In this document: positions 48,890 through 57,014 of the stretch, one piece after another
How the letters are laid out: every line of letters starts with the position of its first letter
How positions within the stretch are numbered: the first letter of the stretch is position 1
Origin: JAICMB01 sp035295125
GTDB lineage: Bacteria > Acidobacteriota > Terriglobia > Bryobacterales > Bryobacteraceae
NCBI GenBank assembly: GCA_035295125.1
Contig: DATGJP010000008.1
Location: forward strand, 186,001 to 250,000
Direction: 5' to 3'
DNA: 64,000 bases
Notes under the pieces: model-generated
Database searches by the model: none
What the model saw: the letters and a program-made list of their open reading frames with translations, nothing else
Told to the model about the DNA's origin: nothing
Made by a program: the position numbers and the translations under genes

Positions 48890-49954
48890 ATGACGGCAGA
48901 GGTGGATACCAGGACGACGGATACCGGACCAGACCTCCTCACACACTGGGAACAGGCTGAGGAGTCGCATCGGGTTCTCCAAGCCAGTGTGGGTTCGCTA
49001 ATTGCGCACGTTTTTCTGGTTGCCTTCTTCATCTTTTTGTTCAGTCTTCCGGGGCCAAAGCCAATTCCGTTTAACGAAGTCACGGCGGACCTGCGGAGGG
49101 CGGTACACCTGACGGCTCCCCCCAAGGAATTGACTCAGAAGGAGCCGAACAAAGGCAAGGTCGCGAAGGAAGTCACTGTCGAGGAACTGCTGGCGACAAA
49201 GGCCCATGTTCCGACTCCTCCTGCTCCGGCGGCGGTTCGAGCCTTCAAAGCGCCACCTGCGTCGCCTCCGCCCGCGCCGCAGCCGAAAACGCCGGTGCTT
49301 TTGCCCGAAGCTCCCAAGATATTGGCGACGGCTGAGCCCCCGTCGCAACTGCCGCCGGGGATGGGTCCGCAGCAGGCGACTCCTCCTCCGAAGCCTCAGG
49401 CGGAACCTCCCAAGTTGGCCTTCGAAACGCCGGGACAGGGTGGTACGGCTCCAGCGCAGGCACCGGGTATGCCCAAGATCGCGACGCCGAAAGGAACGGT
49501 GGACGAAACCGTTCACAGCGTGGCTCGTGGCGCCGGGGGCACCGGCGGTTTGACGGTAGGCGATACCGATTCCATTCCGAGTCTCAGGGATGAGCTGAAC
49601 GAGAAGCCTACGCCGGGCGTGGCGAAGAGCAGCCTCGAACTGCTGAGCGATCCCCAGGGCGTGGACTTCAAGCCGTATTTGATCCGGATCCTGGCCACGG
49701 TCAGGCGGAACTGGATGTCGATTATTCCCGAAAGCGCGCGGTTAGGCCGACGTGGGCGCGTTCTGTTGCAGTTTATTGTCAGCAAGGACGGGAGCGTGCC
49801 GAAGTTGGTTATTGCGATGCCGTCGGGGGCTGACGCTCTCGACCGGGCGGCGGTCGCGGGCGTGAGCGCGTCCGTCCCATTCCCCCCGCTTCCAGCGGAG
49901 TTTAAGGGCAATGAGGTGCGGCTGCAGTTTGCGTTTACATACAACTTGAAATAG
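48890..49954 (+). CDS. TonB/TolA-like energy transducer with long Pro-rich linker
   Basis: The protein has about 354 residues (ATG 48890; TTG 48878 also possible). After a cytoplasmic segment (about 1-30), a single helix (LIAHVFLVAFFIFLFSLPG) is followed by a Pro/Ala/Lys-rich linker (about 90-220) able to span the periplasm. The C-terminal TonB-type domain (about 260-354) has GRRGRVLLQFIVSKDGSVPKLVIAMPSG, then DRAAVAGVSASVPFPPLP. It would pass proton-motive energy from an ExbB/ExbD motor to outer-membrane receptors such as the one at 4694, or act as a TolA-like linker. No exbBD genes are adjacent. Confidence 0.85.
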   Translation: MTAEVDTRTTDTGPDLLTHWEQAEESHRVLQASVGSLIAHVFLVAFFIFLFSLPGPKPIPFNEVTADLRRAVHLTAPPKELTQKEPNKGKVAKEVTVEELLATKAHVPTPPAPAAVRAFKAPPASPPPAPQPKTPVLLPEAPKILATAEPPSQLPPGMGPQQATPPPKPQAEPPKLAFETPGQGGTAPAQAPGMPKIATPKGTVDETVHSVARGAGGTGGLTVGDTDSIPSLRDELNEKPTPGVAKSSLELLSDPQGVDFKPYLIRILATVRRNWMSIIPESARLGRRGRVLLQFIVSKDGSVPKLVIAMPSGADALDRAAVAGVSASVPFPPLPAEFKGNEVRLQFAFTYNLK

Positions 49955-50109
49955 AACCTGTTCGACCGGCGCAGACGGCGTCGCATGTCGTTCTAAACCT
50001 TCGAGCGCCCGACAAATCGAAACTGGAGCCGGTCGCATTGATTCACGCCGGTAACCGCGCCAAGACGTGGACAGATTCTTCGCGCAGCGCGAATATTCTG
50101 ACATTGTGG

Positions 50110-50143
50110 AAGGATGCATAGGCGAAACCGCCAGCGCCACCTT
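50110..50143. repeat. 34-bp copy of the dispersed palindrome family
   Basis: Read on the other strand, this unit matches 19987-20020 at all but two positions, including flanking AAGG and ATGCAT. It lies in the 220 bp between the TonB-like gene and the secreted protein at 50175, two genes that converge. No gene and no other structure is seen in that gap. Confidence 0.8.
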
Positions 50144-50174
50144 GAGTTGCGGCGAGGCCGCTTGGGTGAACGCG

Positions 50175-51035
50175 TTACCAGCTATTCAATTGCACGCGGC
50201 GCCAGGCATTTTGGTTTATGCAGAGGTAGTAATAAGTCGAATCCATCGCCCAATTGCCCGCCGTGCACGCTGCTCCGGACGACGAGGGGGCCGAGACCCG
50301 CAGCCCGATTACTGTCGGGTCGGCGCTGATCGTCGTGCGTCCGGTGGTTTCCTCGAGACTGCTCAGTCCGGCTCCGACCATGACGTTCTTGGTCGCCGTC
50401 ATCGCACGGACGTCCTGCCCGCTGTCCCAGGCGCCATTGGTTGCATGCCAGTGTGAGACAGGGATGGCGTCAAACGGAAAGCCAGTGATTCCGGATTGAG
50501 CGGTGCAGCCGGCGCAATTCAGTGTGAGGTTATGGCCCACTGTCAGCACTCCTCCGTTGGAAACGTAAACGTAAGCATCCCCGGTGCCGGAGCTGAGGGT
50601 TGCAGACGCTCCCGCCGAGAACGAATAAGCGACCGAGCCGAAACGCACGTTGCACGGGGTGGCAGCCGAGCAGTTGGGGCCAACGTTCAAGAGATTCCCG
50701 TTGCTGGCGGTGACCTGCAAATCGCCTAACTGCGCTGCCATCGACGCGCCGGTTCCACTCGTGTTGCCGCCGCTTGTGTTGCCCTGAGTGGACCACGTGT
50801 TTAAGCCCACACAGCCGTAAATGTTCGATCCGGCCGGAGCGTCAGTTTTGAAATACATGTCCCCGGGATTACAGGTGCCTGGCAGGCTCGTTCCGGATTT
50901 TAGGGGACGCGTGGAATTCGCGGAGCTGAAGTCGACGCTCTTGGTTTGTGTGCGTAGGTCAACCTGGGTTGGAGTGGCGCCATGAATCGACGACGCGACC
51001 GCCAATAATAGAACCGCAGAAGGAAGGAAACGCAT
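50175..51035 (-). CDS. Secreted Ser/Thr/Gly-rich protein of unknown function
   Basis: This 286-residue protein has a signal peptide (FLPSAVLLLAVASSIHGA). The mature protein is rich in Ser, Thr, Gly and Asn, with paired cysteines (CNPGDMYFKTDA and YGCVGLNTW; CSAATPCNV; LNCAGC; ACTAGNW). The two segments GDMYFKTDAPAGSNIYGCVG and NWAMDSTYYYLCINQNAWRRV look like degenerate versions of one module (a 'what was sent, what was shown' motif seen in phage-tail and surface adhesin-like proteins). I recognise no enzyme family. It might be a surface or adhesin-type protein. A long gap lies upstream of it. Confidence 0.6.
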   Translation of the reverse strand: MRFLPSAVLLLAVASSIHGATPTQVDLRTQTKSVDFSSANSTRPLKSGTSLPGTCNPGDMYFKTDAPAGSNIYGCVGLNTWSTQGNTSGGNTSGTGASMAAQLGDLQVTASNGNLLNVGPNCSAATPCNVRFGSVAYSFSAGASATLSSGTGDAYVYVSNGGVLTVGHNLTLNCAGCTAQSGITGFPFDAIPVSHWHATNGAWDSGQDVRAMTATKNVMVGAGLSSLEETTGRTTISADPTVIGLRVSAPSSSGAACTAGNWAMDSTYYYLCINQNAWRRVQLNSW

Positions 51036-51387
51036 TCGTGTGACTCCTTGGATCAGGTAGCCGGAAAGGCGGCCGTCAGAAGCCGAGCCTCGGCGTGCAC
51101 CGGATTAAATAGCTGTGACTCGTGCGAGGGTGACCCAGGCGATTTCGCGTGCATGTTTTGAGGTGGTGCCACGGATCTCAAGGCAGGCGAAACCGCCTGC
51201 GCCACAGTTCCACTGCCGCGTCACAGGCCAGCCACAGCTTAGCATCGCGGCTCGAAGGAACTCGCTGTGAAGTTATGAAGTATCGGATCGCAAGTTATTG
51301 CACAGACGGTCCTTAGGCTGGAAACGCGGTTTCGGCGGCGCAGCGTGACCGTGCGGCCATGAGAAGATCAAAAGAGCGGAGAACGGA
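51036..51387. other. 352-bp intergenic region without a gene
   Basis: Between the divergent secreted-protein gene and msrB I see no convincing coding frame and no tRNA or other RNA. It contains one repeat (51180-51207). The promoters of both genes must lie here, but no strong consensus stands out. Confidence 0.6.
51180..51207. repeat. Copy of the GCAGGCG-AAAC-CGCCTGC palindrome
   Basis: A perfect 7-bp stem around AAAC (51183-51200), followed by GCCACAG. It is the same family as 4666, 19987, 32997, 50110 and 56911, here in the inverse orientation relative to the copy after ftsZ. Confidence 0.8.
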
Positions 51388-51783
51388 ATGGAAAAAGTCA
51401 CAAAAACCGAACAGGAATGGAAAGAGCAGTTGACGCCGGAGCAGTATCACGTCACGAGGGAGAAAGGCACCGAGCGGGCGTTTACGGGCGACTACTGGGA
51501 CAACCACGCGAAAGGCGAGTACTCGTGCGTTTGTTGCGGAAACCCGCTGTTCGATTCGGAGACAAAGTTCGAGTCAGGCACGGGATGGCCGAGTTTCTGG
51601 AAGCCCCTCTCGGAAGAGAACGTCACGACGGAAGAGGATCGAAGTCACGGAATGCGGCGCGTCGAGGTGCAATGCGGTAAGTGCGGCGCACATTTGGGAC
51701 ATTTGTTTCCGGACGGCCCCAAACCGACCGGACAACGGTACTGCATGAATTCGGCCTCACTCGATTTCAAGAAATCTGAGTGA
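51388..51783 (+). CDS. msrB: Peptide methionine-(R)-S-oxide reductase
   Basis: This 131-residue SelR-fold enzyme repairs oxidised methionine. Zinc ligands are the CxxC pairs in YSCVCCGNPLF and VQCGKCGAHLG. The catalytic residue is the Cys in GQRYCMNSASLDF, and the substrate-binding GTGWPSFWKPL is intact. There is no signal peptide, so it acts in the cytoplasm. A hairpin with a T-rich end follows the stop codon. Confidence 0.97.
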   Translation: MEKVTKTEQEWKEQLTPEQYHVTREKGTERAFTGDYWDNHAKGEYSCVCCGNPLFDSETKFESGTGWPSFWKPLSEENVTTEEDRSHGMRRVEVQCGKCGAHLGHLFPDGPKPTGQRYCMNSASLDFKKSE

Positions 51784-51787
51784 GAGC

Positions 51788-51826
51788 AAAAAAAAGGCCG
51801 AGGCCTTGCGGCCCCGGCTTTTCTCT
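51788..51826. terminator. Bidirectional rho-independent terminator
   Basis: The hairpin GCCGAGGCC-TTGC-GGCCCCGGC (51797-51818, one mismatch) is flanked by eight A on the left and TTTTCTCT on the right. It lies between the convergent msrB and OmpA-family genes, and can end transcription from both sides. Confidence 0.85.
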
Positions 51827-51843
51827 CTAGGGTTAGGCGATTC

Positions 51844-54800
51844 TCACTGGGGAGTCGTCCGGATGTACCGGATATCGACGACGCCCTGAGCGAGGTTACC
51901 CTTCGAATCCGTTACCGTGATGTCGAAGAAGTAATCGCCGAACAACGCCGATAGCTCCACGGTTGGCTGCACCGATGTCGGGTTCAAGACCGCAGCCTGT
52001 ATGTTACGAGAGGTCGTCAAGTAGGACAGCGGAGTTGCGCCACTCGGACTCGAGGATTGACTCAGGTCGAGTTGGACAACGCGGACTACCGTCTCGCAAA
52101 TGATGAGCGACGGACCACCGCCGGCCGGAACGGTCGGAGCGGCGCACTGCAGGCCATTCAAACCGGTCACGATGATTACTGGTGGCGGAGGCGGAGGTGG
52201 CGGCGTTTGCGTTACGGTCACCGTCACCGTGGCGGTAGCCGGTGTCGTTCCGGATGCGCCGGTCGCCGTACAAGTGTAGGTCGTATTCACTTGCGGGTTC
52301 ACTGTCACCTGGCCCTGCGCGTTCACGGGGCCGACGCCGTTGATTGTAACGGTGGTCGCGTCCTTAGCGAGACAGGTTAACACCACCGGCGCTCCCGGAC
52401 TCGGGCTCGTCGGCGGATTCGCAGTGAACGAAGTGATGGTCGGGTTCGTCGGCGGCGGTGGCGGCGGGGTCGTCACGGTAATCGTGACGCTCGCGGTAGC
52501 CGTCCCGAACTTGTTCGTGGCGGTCAATGTGTACATCGTGGTCGCCTGAAGCGTTACATCCTGCGTTCCCACGAGTGCTACCGTTCCGAGTTGGGGCTGG
52601 ATCGTTACGGTGTCGGCGCCGCTTACCTGCCATACCAGAGTTGAGGTGCCGCCCTGGGGTATGGTTAGCGGAGCGCCACTGAAGCGGACGATCTGCGGCG
52701 CGCTGCCAGGAGTTACCGAGACCGTGACGCTGCATGTCGCGGTCAGACTGGCGTTGGTGGCTGTCAGCGTGTAAGTCGTGGTTTGAGTCGGGCTCACCAC
52801 GAACGAGCCGCTGGGTTGCACGGTTCCAACGCTCGGGCTTACCGTTACGCTGGTCGCGTTTTGAGTCGCATAAACGACGGTGGCGGACTCACCCGAGATG
52901 ATCGTCATCGGGGTGGCCGTACAAGTCAGGAACTGAGGTTGTGGCGTCGTGACCGTAATGGTCGCCTGGGCCGTCTGCGTGCTGGTCGCATTGGTCGCGG
53001 TCAGCGTGTAAGTGGTCGTTTGAGTCGGCGACACACTCAGACTGCCGTTACTCGGATTCACGTTCCCGATGCTGCTGATGGTGACCGTGGTCGCGTTCTG
53101 CACGCTGTACTGCAGTTGCGATGACTGGCCAGTTTGGATACTGCTCGGGTTCGCGATGAAGAACAGGATGTTCACCTTAGGCTGCGAAACCGTGGTCACG
53201 TGCGTACGAGCCGAGGCATACTGCCCGTCGGTGTTGGTGACCGTCAGCCGGAAGGTGTAAGCCTGGCCGTCGGTGGCCTGGAACGTTGTGATGGCGGCAG
53301 TGGGGTTCGAAAGCTGAACTAACGGACCCGCTTCCTGCACCCACTGGAACTTCAGAGCCTCGCCGTTCGGGTCATGCGAACCCGAGCCGTTGAGGGTGAC
53401 GGTTCCCGCGGGTATACCGATCTGGTCCGGACCTGCGTCCGCAACCGGGGGTGACGTTCCGCGGTGAATCGTACGGCTGACAACTTCGTAGCGAATACGC
53501 GGCACCTGAGCGGGCACCGGGTACTTCGATTCGGCGAATTCCTTGGGCCGCATCAGGTTGCCCCAGGTGATGCCGAAGACGGCGCGCCCGTTCGACCCGC
53601 GTACTGGCAGCATCGTTTCGTTGATGCCACCTTCCGCCGTAAACGCGAACCGGTCGGAAATCGGGAATACGAAGCGGAGAGTACCGCCGATGCGGTCTCC
53701 ATAGGAGTAGCTCTTCAGATAACCAACGTTCCCCTGCAGGTACGTTCTGCCGACGAGCGCCAGAGTGGTCTGGACGCCGGCTTGATCGACGATGTGCAGG
53801 AACCGTTGCGTGAAGATGTTCGGAGCGATTGATCCATCGGAGAGCACGAGATTGCGGGTATCGAGGATGGGGTTATCCAGGAAGCCCTTGGTGCCGAAGA
53901 CACCGACCGTGCCCTGTTTGAAGATGTAATCGAATACCGCTGAACCCTGTCCCAGGGTTCCGCCGTTCTGGTAGCCGCTCAACTGTACGTGTTTGAAGCT
54001 GGCGAATAGTCCGCCCTGGAACCGGCCGATACGATCGACCATACCAACGTCGAACTGGGCTTCCTTCTGGTCGTGGAAGTACAGGTACTCTGCCTGAGCC
54101 TGGACCGCGAAGTGGTCCTTGTAAGGCGCGAAGTACCGGCCCGCGCCGCTAAACGTGATGCGCCCCATGTTGTCGGCGCCTGCGTTGAGACCCAGCAGCG
54201 AGAAGCGGGGATCGCGGAAGGCTTCGAGGCGCTTGTCGACAACGGAAGCCGTCTGCTCTTCGGTGAGCGGTTTCGGGATTCCGTTGACTTTGTTCTCGAG
54301 CGCGGCCTCCTGCTGTTTCAGGTTATCGATTTCGCGGCGCAAACCGGCATTCTGATCCGCCAGGTCGCGCAACATACGAGCGATGTCGTCGAGTTTATCG
54401 AGACGTTTGAGAATGTCGTCACAGCATTTCTGGGGTTCGGGCGCTTGCGGTACCGCCGCGATGGCCTCACCCACTCCACCGTCGCCGACGACCTTGCCAT
54501 TCTGATCTGTGACCGTGAGCACGACGCGGCGGTTCATCCATCGCGCCACGTCAGTTTTGGCAAAGCGGTTCTTATATCCCGAATAGCCTGGGTTATCTTT
54601 GCCCCGGCTGACTGCCGTAATCTGGTCCGGCTTGGCACCGTACTTAACCAGGAATTCCCGCACCGTGTTGGCGCGTGCGAGTCCAAGTTTTTCGTTATAC
54701 CCCTTCCCACCAATATTGTCGGTGTTGCCTTCCACCCGCACGTGGTACCCAGGGTTCTTGCTGAGCAAGTCAGCGAGACGAAGAAGGCTCGGGTATCCAT

Positions 54801-54939
54801 CGGAAAGGACGGCGGAGTTGAACTCGAAGTTAATCTCTTCCCAGTCGTTCTTAGAAGCCTTCGTATCCAACCCTTGCGCCCAGCTGCAGGCAACCAGAAG
54901 ACAGGAAAGAGTAATTAACGTCGTGTACGTTCGTAACAT
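51844..54939 (-). CDS. Large OmpA-domain outer-membrane protein with barrel, PKD and Ig-like repeats
   Basis: The protein has 1031 residues. The signal peptide ends near residue 18-21 (LVAC could be a lipobox, SWAQ a signal-peptidase site). An OmpA-like peptidoglycan-binding domain comes first (about 34-145, FEFNSAVLSDGYP, VEGNTDN, NRRVVLTV), then a coiled coil (about 170-218). A region of alternating beta strands (about 245-460) looks like a small barrel. A PKD-like domain follows (about 497-585, ADAGPDQIG), then four Ig-like repeats (about 590-664, 667-743, 748-823, 832-910), each ending in TTTYTLTATN-like strands. Two polyproline joints and a cadherin-like end (about 915-1031) complete it. 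The role is probably wall anchoring with surface display. A strong GGAGGAG ribosome site precedes the ATG. Confidence 0.8.
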   Translation of the reverse strand: MLRTYTTLITLSCLLVACSWAQGLDTKASKNDWEEINFEFNSAVLSDGYPSLLRLADLLSKNPGYHVRVEGNTDNIGGKGYNEKLGLARANTVREFLVKYGAKPDQITAVSRGKDNPGYSGYKNRFAKTDVARWMNRRVVLTVTDQNGKVVGDGGVGEAIAAVPQAPEPQKCCDDILKRLDKLDDIARMLRDLADQNAGLRREIDNLKQQEAALENKVNGIPKPLTEEQTASVVDKRLEAFRDPRFSLLGLNAGADNMGRITFSGAGRYFAPYKDHFAVQAQAEYLYFHDQKEAQFDVGMVDRIGRFQGGLFASFKHVQLSGYQNGGTLGQGSAVFDYIFKQGTVGVFGTKGFLDNPILDTRNLVLSDGSIAPNIFTQRFLHIVDQAGVQTTLALVGRTYLQGNVGYLKSYSYGDRIGGTLRFVFPISDRFAFTAEGGINETMLPVRGSNGRAVFGITWGNLMRPKEFAESKYPVPAQVPRIRYEVVSRTIHRGTSPPVADAGPDQIGIPAGTVTLNGSGSHDPNGEALKFQWVQEAGPLVQLSNPTAAITTFQATDGQAYTFRLTVTNTDGQYASARTHVTTVSQPKVNILFFIANPSSIQTGQSSQLQYSVQNATTVTISSIGNVNPSNGSLSVSPTQTTTYTLTATNATSTQTAQATITVTTPQPQFLTCTATPMTIISGESATVVYATQNATSVTVSPSVGTVQPSGSFVVSPTQTTTYTLTATNASLTATCSVTVSVTPGSAPQIVRFSGAPLTIPQGGTSTLVWQVSGADTVTIQPQLGTVALVGTQDVTLQATTMYTLTATNKFGTATASVTITVTTPPPPPPTNPTITSFTANPPTSPSPGAPVVLTCLAKDATTVTINGVGPVNAQGQVTVNPQVNTTYTCTATGASGTTPATATVTVTVTQTPPPPPPPPVIIVTGLNGLQCAAPTVPAGGGPSLIICETVVRVVQLDLSQSSSPSGATPLSYLTTSRNIQAAVLNPTSVQPTVELSALFGDYFFDITVTDSKGNLAQGVVDIRYIRTTPQ

Positions 54940-55085
54940 GCGCTAACTCCTCCTCTGTAAGCTTGCTTATGTTTTTTAAGGTGCTGTTATCGTCTGAGTG
55001 TGAAAAAGCAGGACTGCTACCCCGACGAACCACCAAGTATCTTAGCACTAACCGACTCGTAAGACGTTACAGGCAAGGATGCATT

Positions 55086-55101
55086 TCGCAATTCTTTGCG
55101 A
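55086..55101. repeat. Hairpin 12 bp upstream of rnpB
   Basis: TCGCAA-TTCT-TTGCGA forms a perfect 6-bp stem ahead of the RNase P RNA. It may belong to its promoter region or to processing of the 5' end; no standard -35/-10 pair was found. Confidence 0.45.
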
Positions 55102-55112
55102 CAATGAGTAAT

Positions 55113-55507
55113 GGACCTCTTGGATGGGTGGTCGCTTGGTAATCATCACCTCAACAGGGTGGTGGTTTCCAAGAGGAAAGTCCGGTCTCCACAGGACAGC
55201 ATGCCGGCTAACGGCCGGGGGAGCCGCTTCAAGGCGAGCTCTACGGATAGTGCCACAGAAAACATACCGCCGGTTCGGTTCGCTGGGCCGGTAAGGGTGA
55301 AAAGGTGCGGTAAGAGCGCACCGCGGGCGAAGTAATTCGTCCGGCAGGGAAAACCCCATGCGGAGCAAGACCAAATAGGGGAGGAGGGGCGGTCCGCCCC
55401 GTTCAACTTCCGGGTAGGTCGCTTGAGCCGGTCAGTGATGGCCGGCCTAGAGGAATGACCGCCATCCGGCAACGGATACAGAAACCGGCTTATAGTCCAG
55501 GGGGTCC
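55113..55507 (+). ncRNA. rnpB: RNase P RNA, bacterial type A
   Basis: This RNA is the catalytic subunit that trims tRNA 5' ends. The ends pair to form P1: 55113-55124 with 55496-55507 (12 bp including two G-U pairs). Conserved core sequences appear in the right order: GAGGAAAGTCCG near 55173, then ACAGGACAG, a CACAGAAAACATACCGCC stretch, GGTAAGGGTGAAAAGGTG, CGGTAAGAGCGCACCG, GCGGAGCAAGACCAAATAGG, GGGTAGGTCGCTTGAGCC, TAGAGGAATGACCG and CAGAAACCGGCTTAT. Length of about 395 nt fits type A. Open frames on both strands cross it and are not real genes. The 173 bp upstream contain a small hairpin and no clear gene. Confidence 0.96.
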
Positions 55508-55632
55508 TAGACTTACTACGTTGCATGGGCAGGCCGGCAGCCTGCCAGTATCGACGTGCACCACCATCGTTTCCATCAACTCCTGTGTGCCCCAATCCAT
55601 CGTCACGTTTCCAGCCTGCTTCATTGTGGTGA

Positions 55633-55657
55633 TATAATTCTCCGTATTGAGAGAATT
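55633..55657 (+). promoter_or_regulatory. Promoter/operator of the XRE-cupin gene
   Basis: A TATAAT box (55633-55638) is overlapped by a perfect 7-bp inverted repeat AATTCTC/GAGAATT (55636-55642 and 55651-55657) with 8 bp between. The proposed TTG start codon (55647) lies inside the spacer, so the RNA would be nearly leaderless, and repressor binding at this site would block the promoter. The likely ligand is the XRE protein itself. Confidence 0.5.
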
Positions 55658-56225
55658 TCCCGAAGTAGAGATTGAGCGGCGTATTGCGCGGCGGCTGGCT
55701 GCACTTCGAGCCGAGCAGGGTTGGACACTTGAATCGCTCGCCGGCAAAACCGGTATCAGCCGGGCGACACTGTCGCGTCTTGAGCGCGGCGAATTGAGTC
55801 CAACCGCTTCGATGCTCAATCAACTGTGCTCGCAGTATGGGTGGACGGCTTCACGCTTGATGGCCGAAGCGGAGAGCGGCCCGCCGACAGTAGTCCGGAG
55901 CGAGGAGCAGATCACCTGGGAAGACCCCGAAACAGGGTATGTGCGCCGTGTTTTATCCCCGCCGCATCCGAATTTGCGAGGCGAACTGGTTGAAGTCTGG
56001 CTACCGCCCAGCGCCGTGGTTTCCTACGACACATCCCCGCTACCGGGTCTGGAGCATCATCTTTGGATGCTCGAAGGGGTCCTGTCGCTCTCACTGGAAG
56101 GCGTCACATTTCGGCTGGAAAAGGGAGATTGTATCCGGTATTTACTGTCGGGTCCGTCGCGGTTCGAAGCGGGAAGCAAGCGGGCGGTCCGCTATGTGAT
56201 CTCAATGGTGCGTCCGGGGGGATGA
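55647..56225 (+). CDS. XRE-family regulator with C-terminal cupin domain
   Basis: The protein has 192 residues. An HTH_XRE domain (about 12-70: LRAEQGWTLESLAGKTGISRATLSRLERGELSP) is followed by a small-molecule-binding cupin beta-barrel (about 95-190: LRGELVEVWLPPSAVV, GLEHHLWMLEGVLSLSLEG, FRLEKGDCIRYLLSGPSRF). This layout is that of regulators controlling small transport or catabolic operons. The start is TTG 55647; the frame has no better one. Its stop lies 3 bp before the GNAT gene. Confidence 0.9.
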   Translation: MREFPEVEIERRIARRLAALRAEQGWTLESLAGKTGISRATLSRLERGELSPTASMLNQLCSQYGWTASRLMAEAESGPPTVVRSEEQITWEDPETGYVRRVLSPPHPNLRGELVEVWLPPSAVVSYDTSPLPGLEHHLWMLEGVLSLSLEGVTFRLEKGDCIRYLLSGPSRFEAGSKRAVRYVISMVRPGG

Positions 56226-56228
56226 GTG

Positions 56229-56801
56229 ATGATTTCGGGCGATTCTTTCGCTATTGAATGTTGGAGGCCGGAGCCGGCGTGTGTGGCGGACGATCTGGCG
56301 ATGTTAGGATGCGTTCTGCACGCTTGTGTTCAGGCGGGCGCGAGCGTCAGTTTTGTATTGCCGTTTTCGAGGGAGCAGGCGACGGCGTTTTGGCGGGAGC
56401 GTGTCCTGCCGGCGGTTCAGGCAGGCAGCTTGGTCGTACTGATCGCGCGAGAGGATCGGCGGATTGTTGGAACAGTCCAACTGGATCTGGATACGCCTCC
56501 GAATCAGCGCCATCGGGCGGATGTGAAGAAGCTTCTGGTGCATCCGGACGCGCGGCGCCGGAAAATCGGGCGGCGGCTGATGTGGGCTCTCGAGGAGCAG
56601 GCTCGCGAAGCTCGGCGGAGTCTGCTTACGCTGGATACGCAGACGGGCGGATTTGCAGAACCTTTGTATTTGTCTTTGGGCTATATCTCGATTGGAGTCA
56701 TCCCGCGATACGCGTTGCAGGCCGATTCGGGGATGTTGGAGGGGACGACCTTCATGTACAAGGAACTGGCGCCGCAGGCTTCCAAGCCATTGTCTCTTTA
56801 G
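56229..56801 (+). CDS. GNAT-family N-acetyltransferase
   Basis: The protein has 190 residues. The acetyl-CoA-binding segment is KLLVHPDARRRKIGRRLMWALEEQAR, preceded by the beta strand IVGTVQLDLDTP and followed by LLTLDTQTGGFAEPLYLSLGYISIGVIP. It probably acetylates a small amine or drug-like compound. The GTG at 56226 directly before the ATG could serve as start. It is co-transcribed with the XRE regulator, which in similar pairs controls the acetyltransferase. Confidence 0.88.
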   Translation: MISGDSFAIECWRPEPACVADDLAMLGCVLHACVQAGASVSFVLPFSREQATAFWRERVLPAVQAGSLVVLIAREDRRIVGTVQLDLDTPPNQRHRADVKKLLVHPDARRRKIGRRLMWALEEQAREARRSLLTLDTQTGGFAEPLYLSLGYISIGVIPRYALQADSGMLEGTTFMYKELAPQASKPLSL

Positions 56802-56821
56802 TCTTGGATGGGGCGTGTGAT

Positions 56822-56966
56822 GCAGGTTGGCAACCTGCAGCGGGTTGTTAACCCGCATAAAACTTACGTCCGGAAGGCTGTGGAAGGGCGGTGTTCGGAC
56901 CCGACTCGAAAACGCACTGGCGAAACCGACTGCGCCACCCTTTCCATGGCGAGAGGTTGGCAACCT
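56822..56966. repeat. Cluster of small palindromes downstream of the GNAT gene
   Basis: The 213-bp gap before the SDR gene contains GCAGGTTGGCAACCTGC (56822-56838), GCGGGTTGTTAACCCGC (56840-56856), one copy of the GGCGAAACCGACTGCGCCAC family (56911-56944) and AGGTTGGCAACCT (56954-56966). Together they fill most of the gap, much as in 19957-20238. No gene is seen. Confidence 0.75.
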
Positions 56967-57014
56967 GCGTCACTACAAGCTAAAGCCTGCGGTAACTGAT
57001 ATCCTGATCGCTTC

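Noticed and set aside
55146..55823. Minus-strand 225-codon frame over rnpB and the XRE gene
   Set aside because: The DNA is explained by RNase P RNA and by the start of the XRE-cupin gene; no protein family fits.
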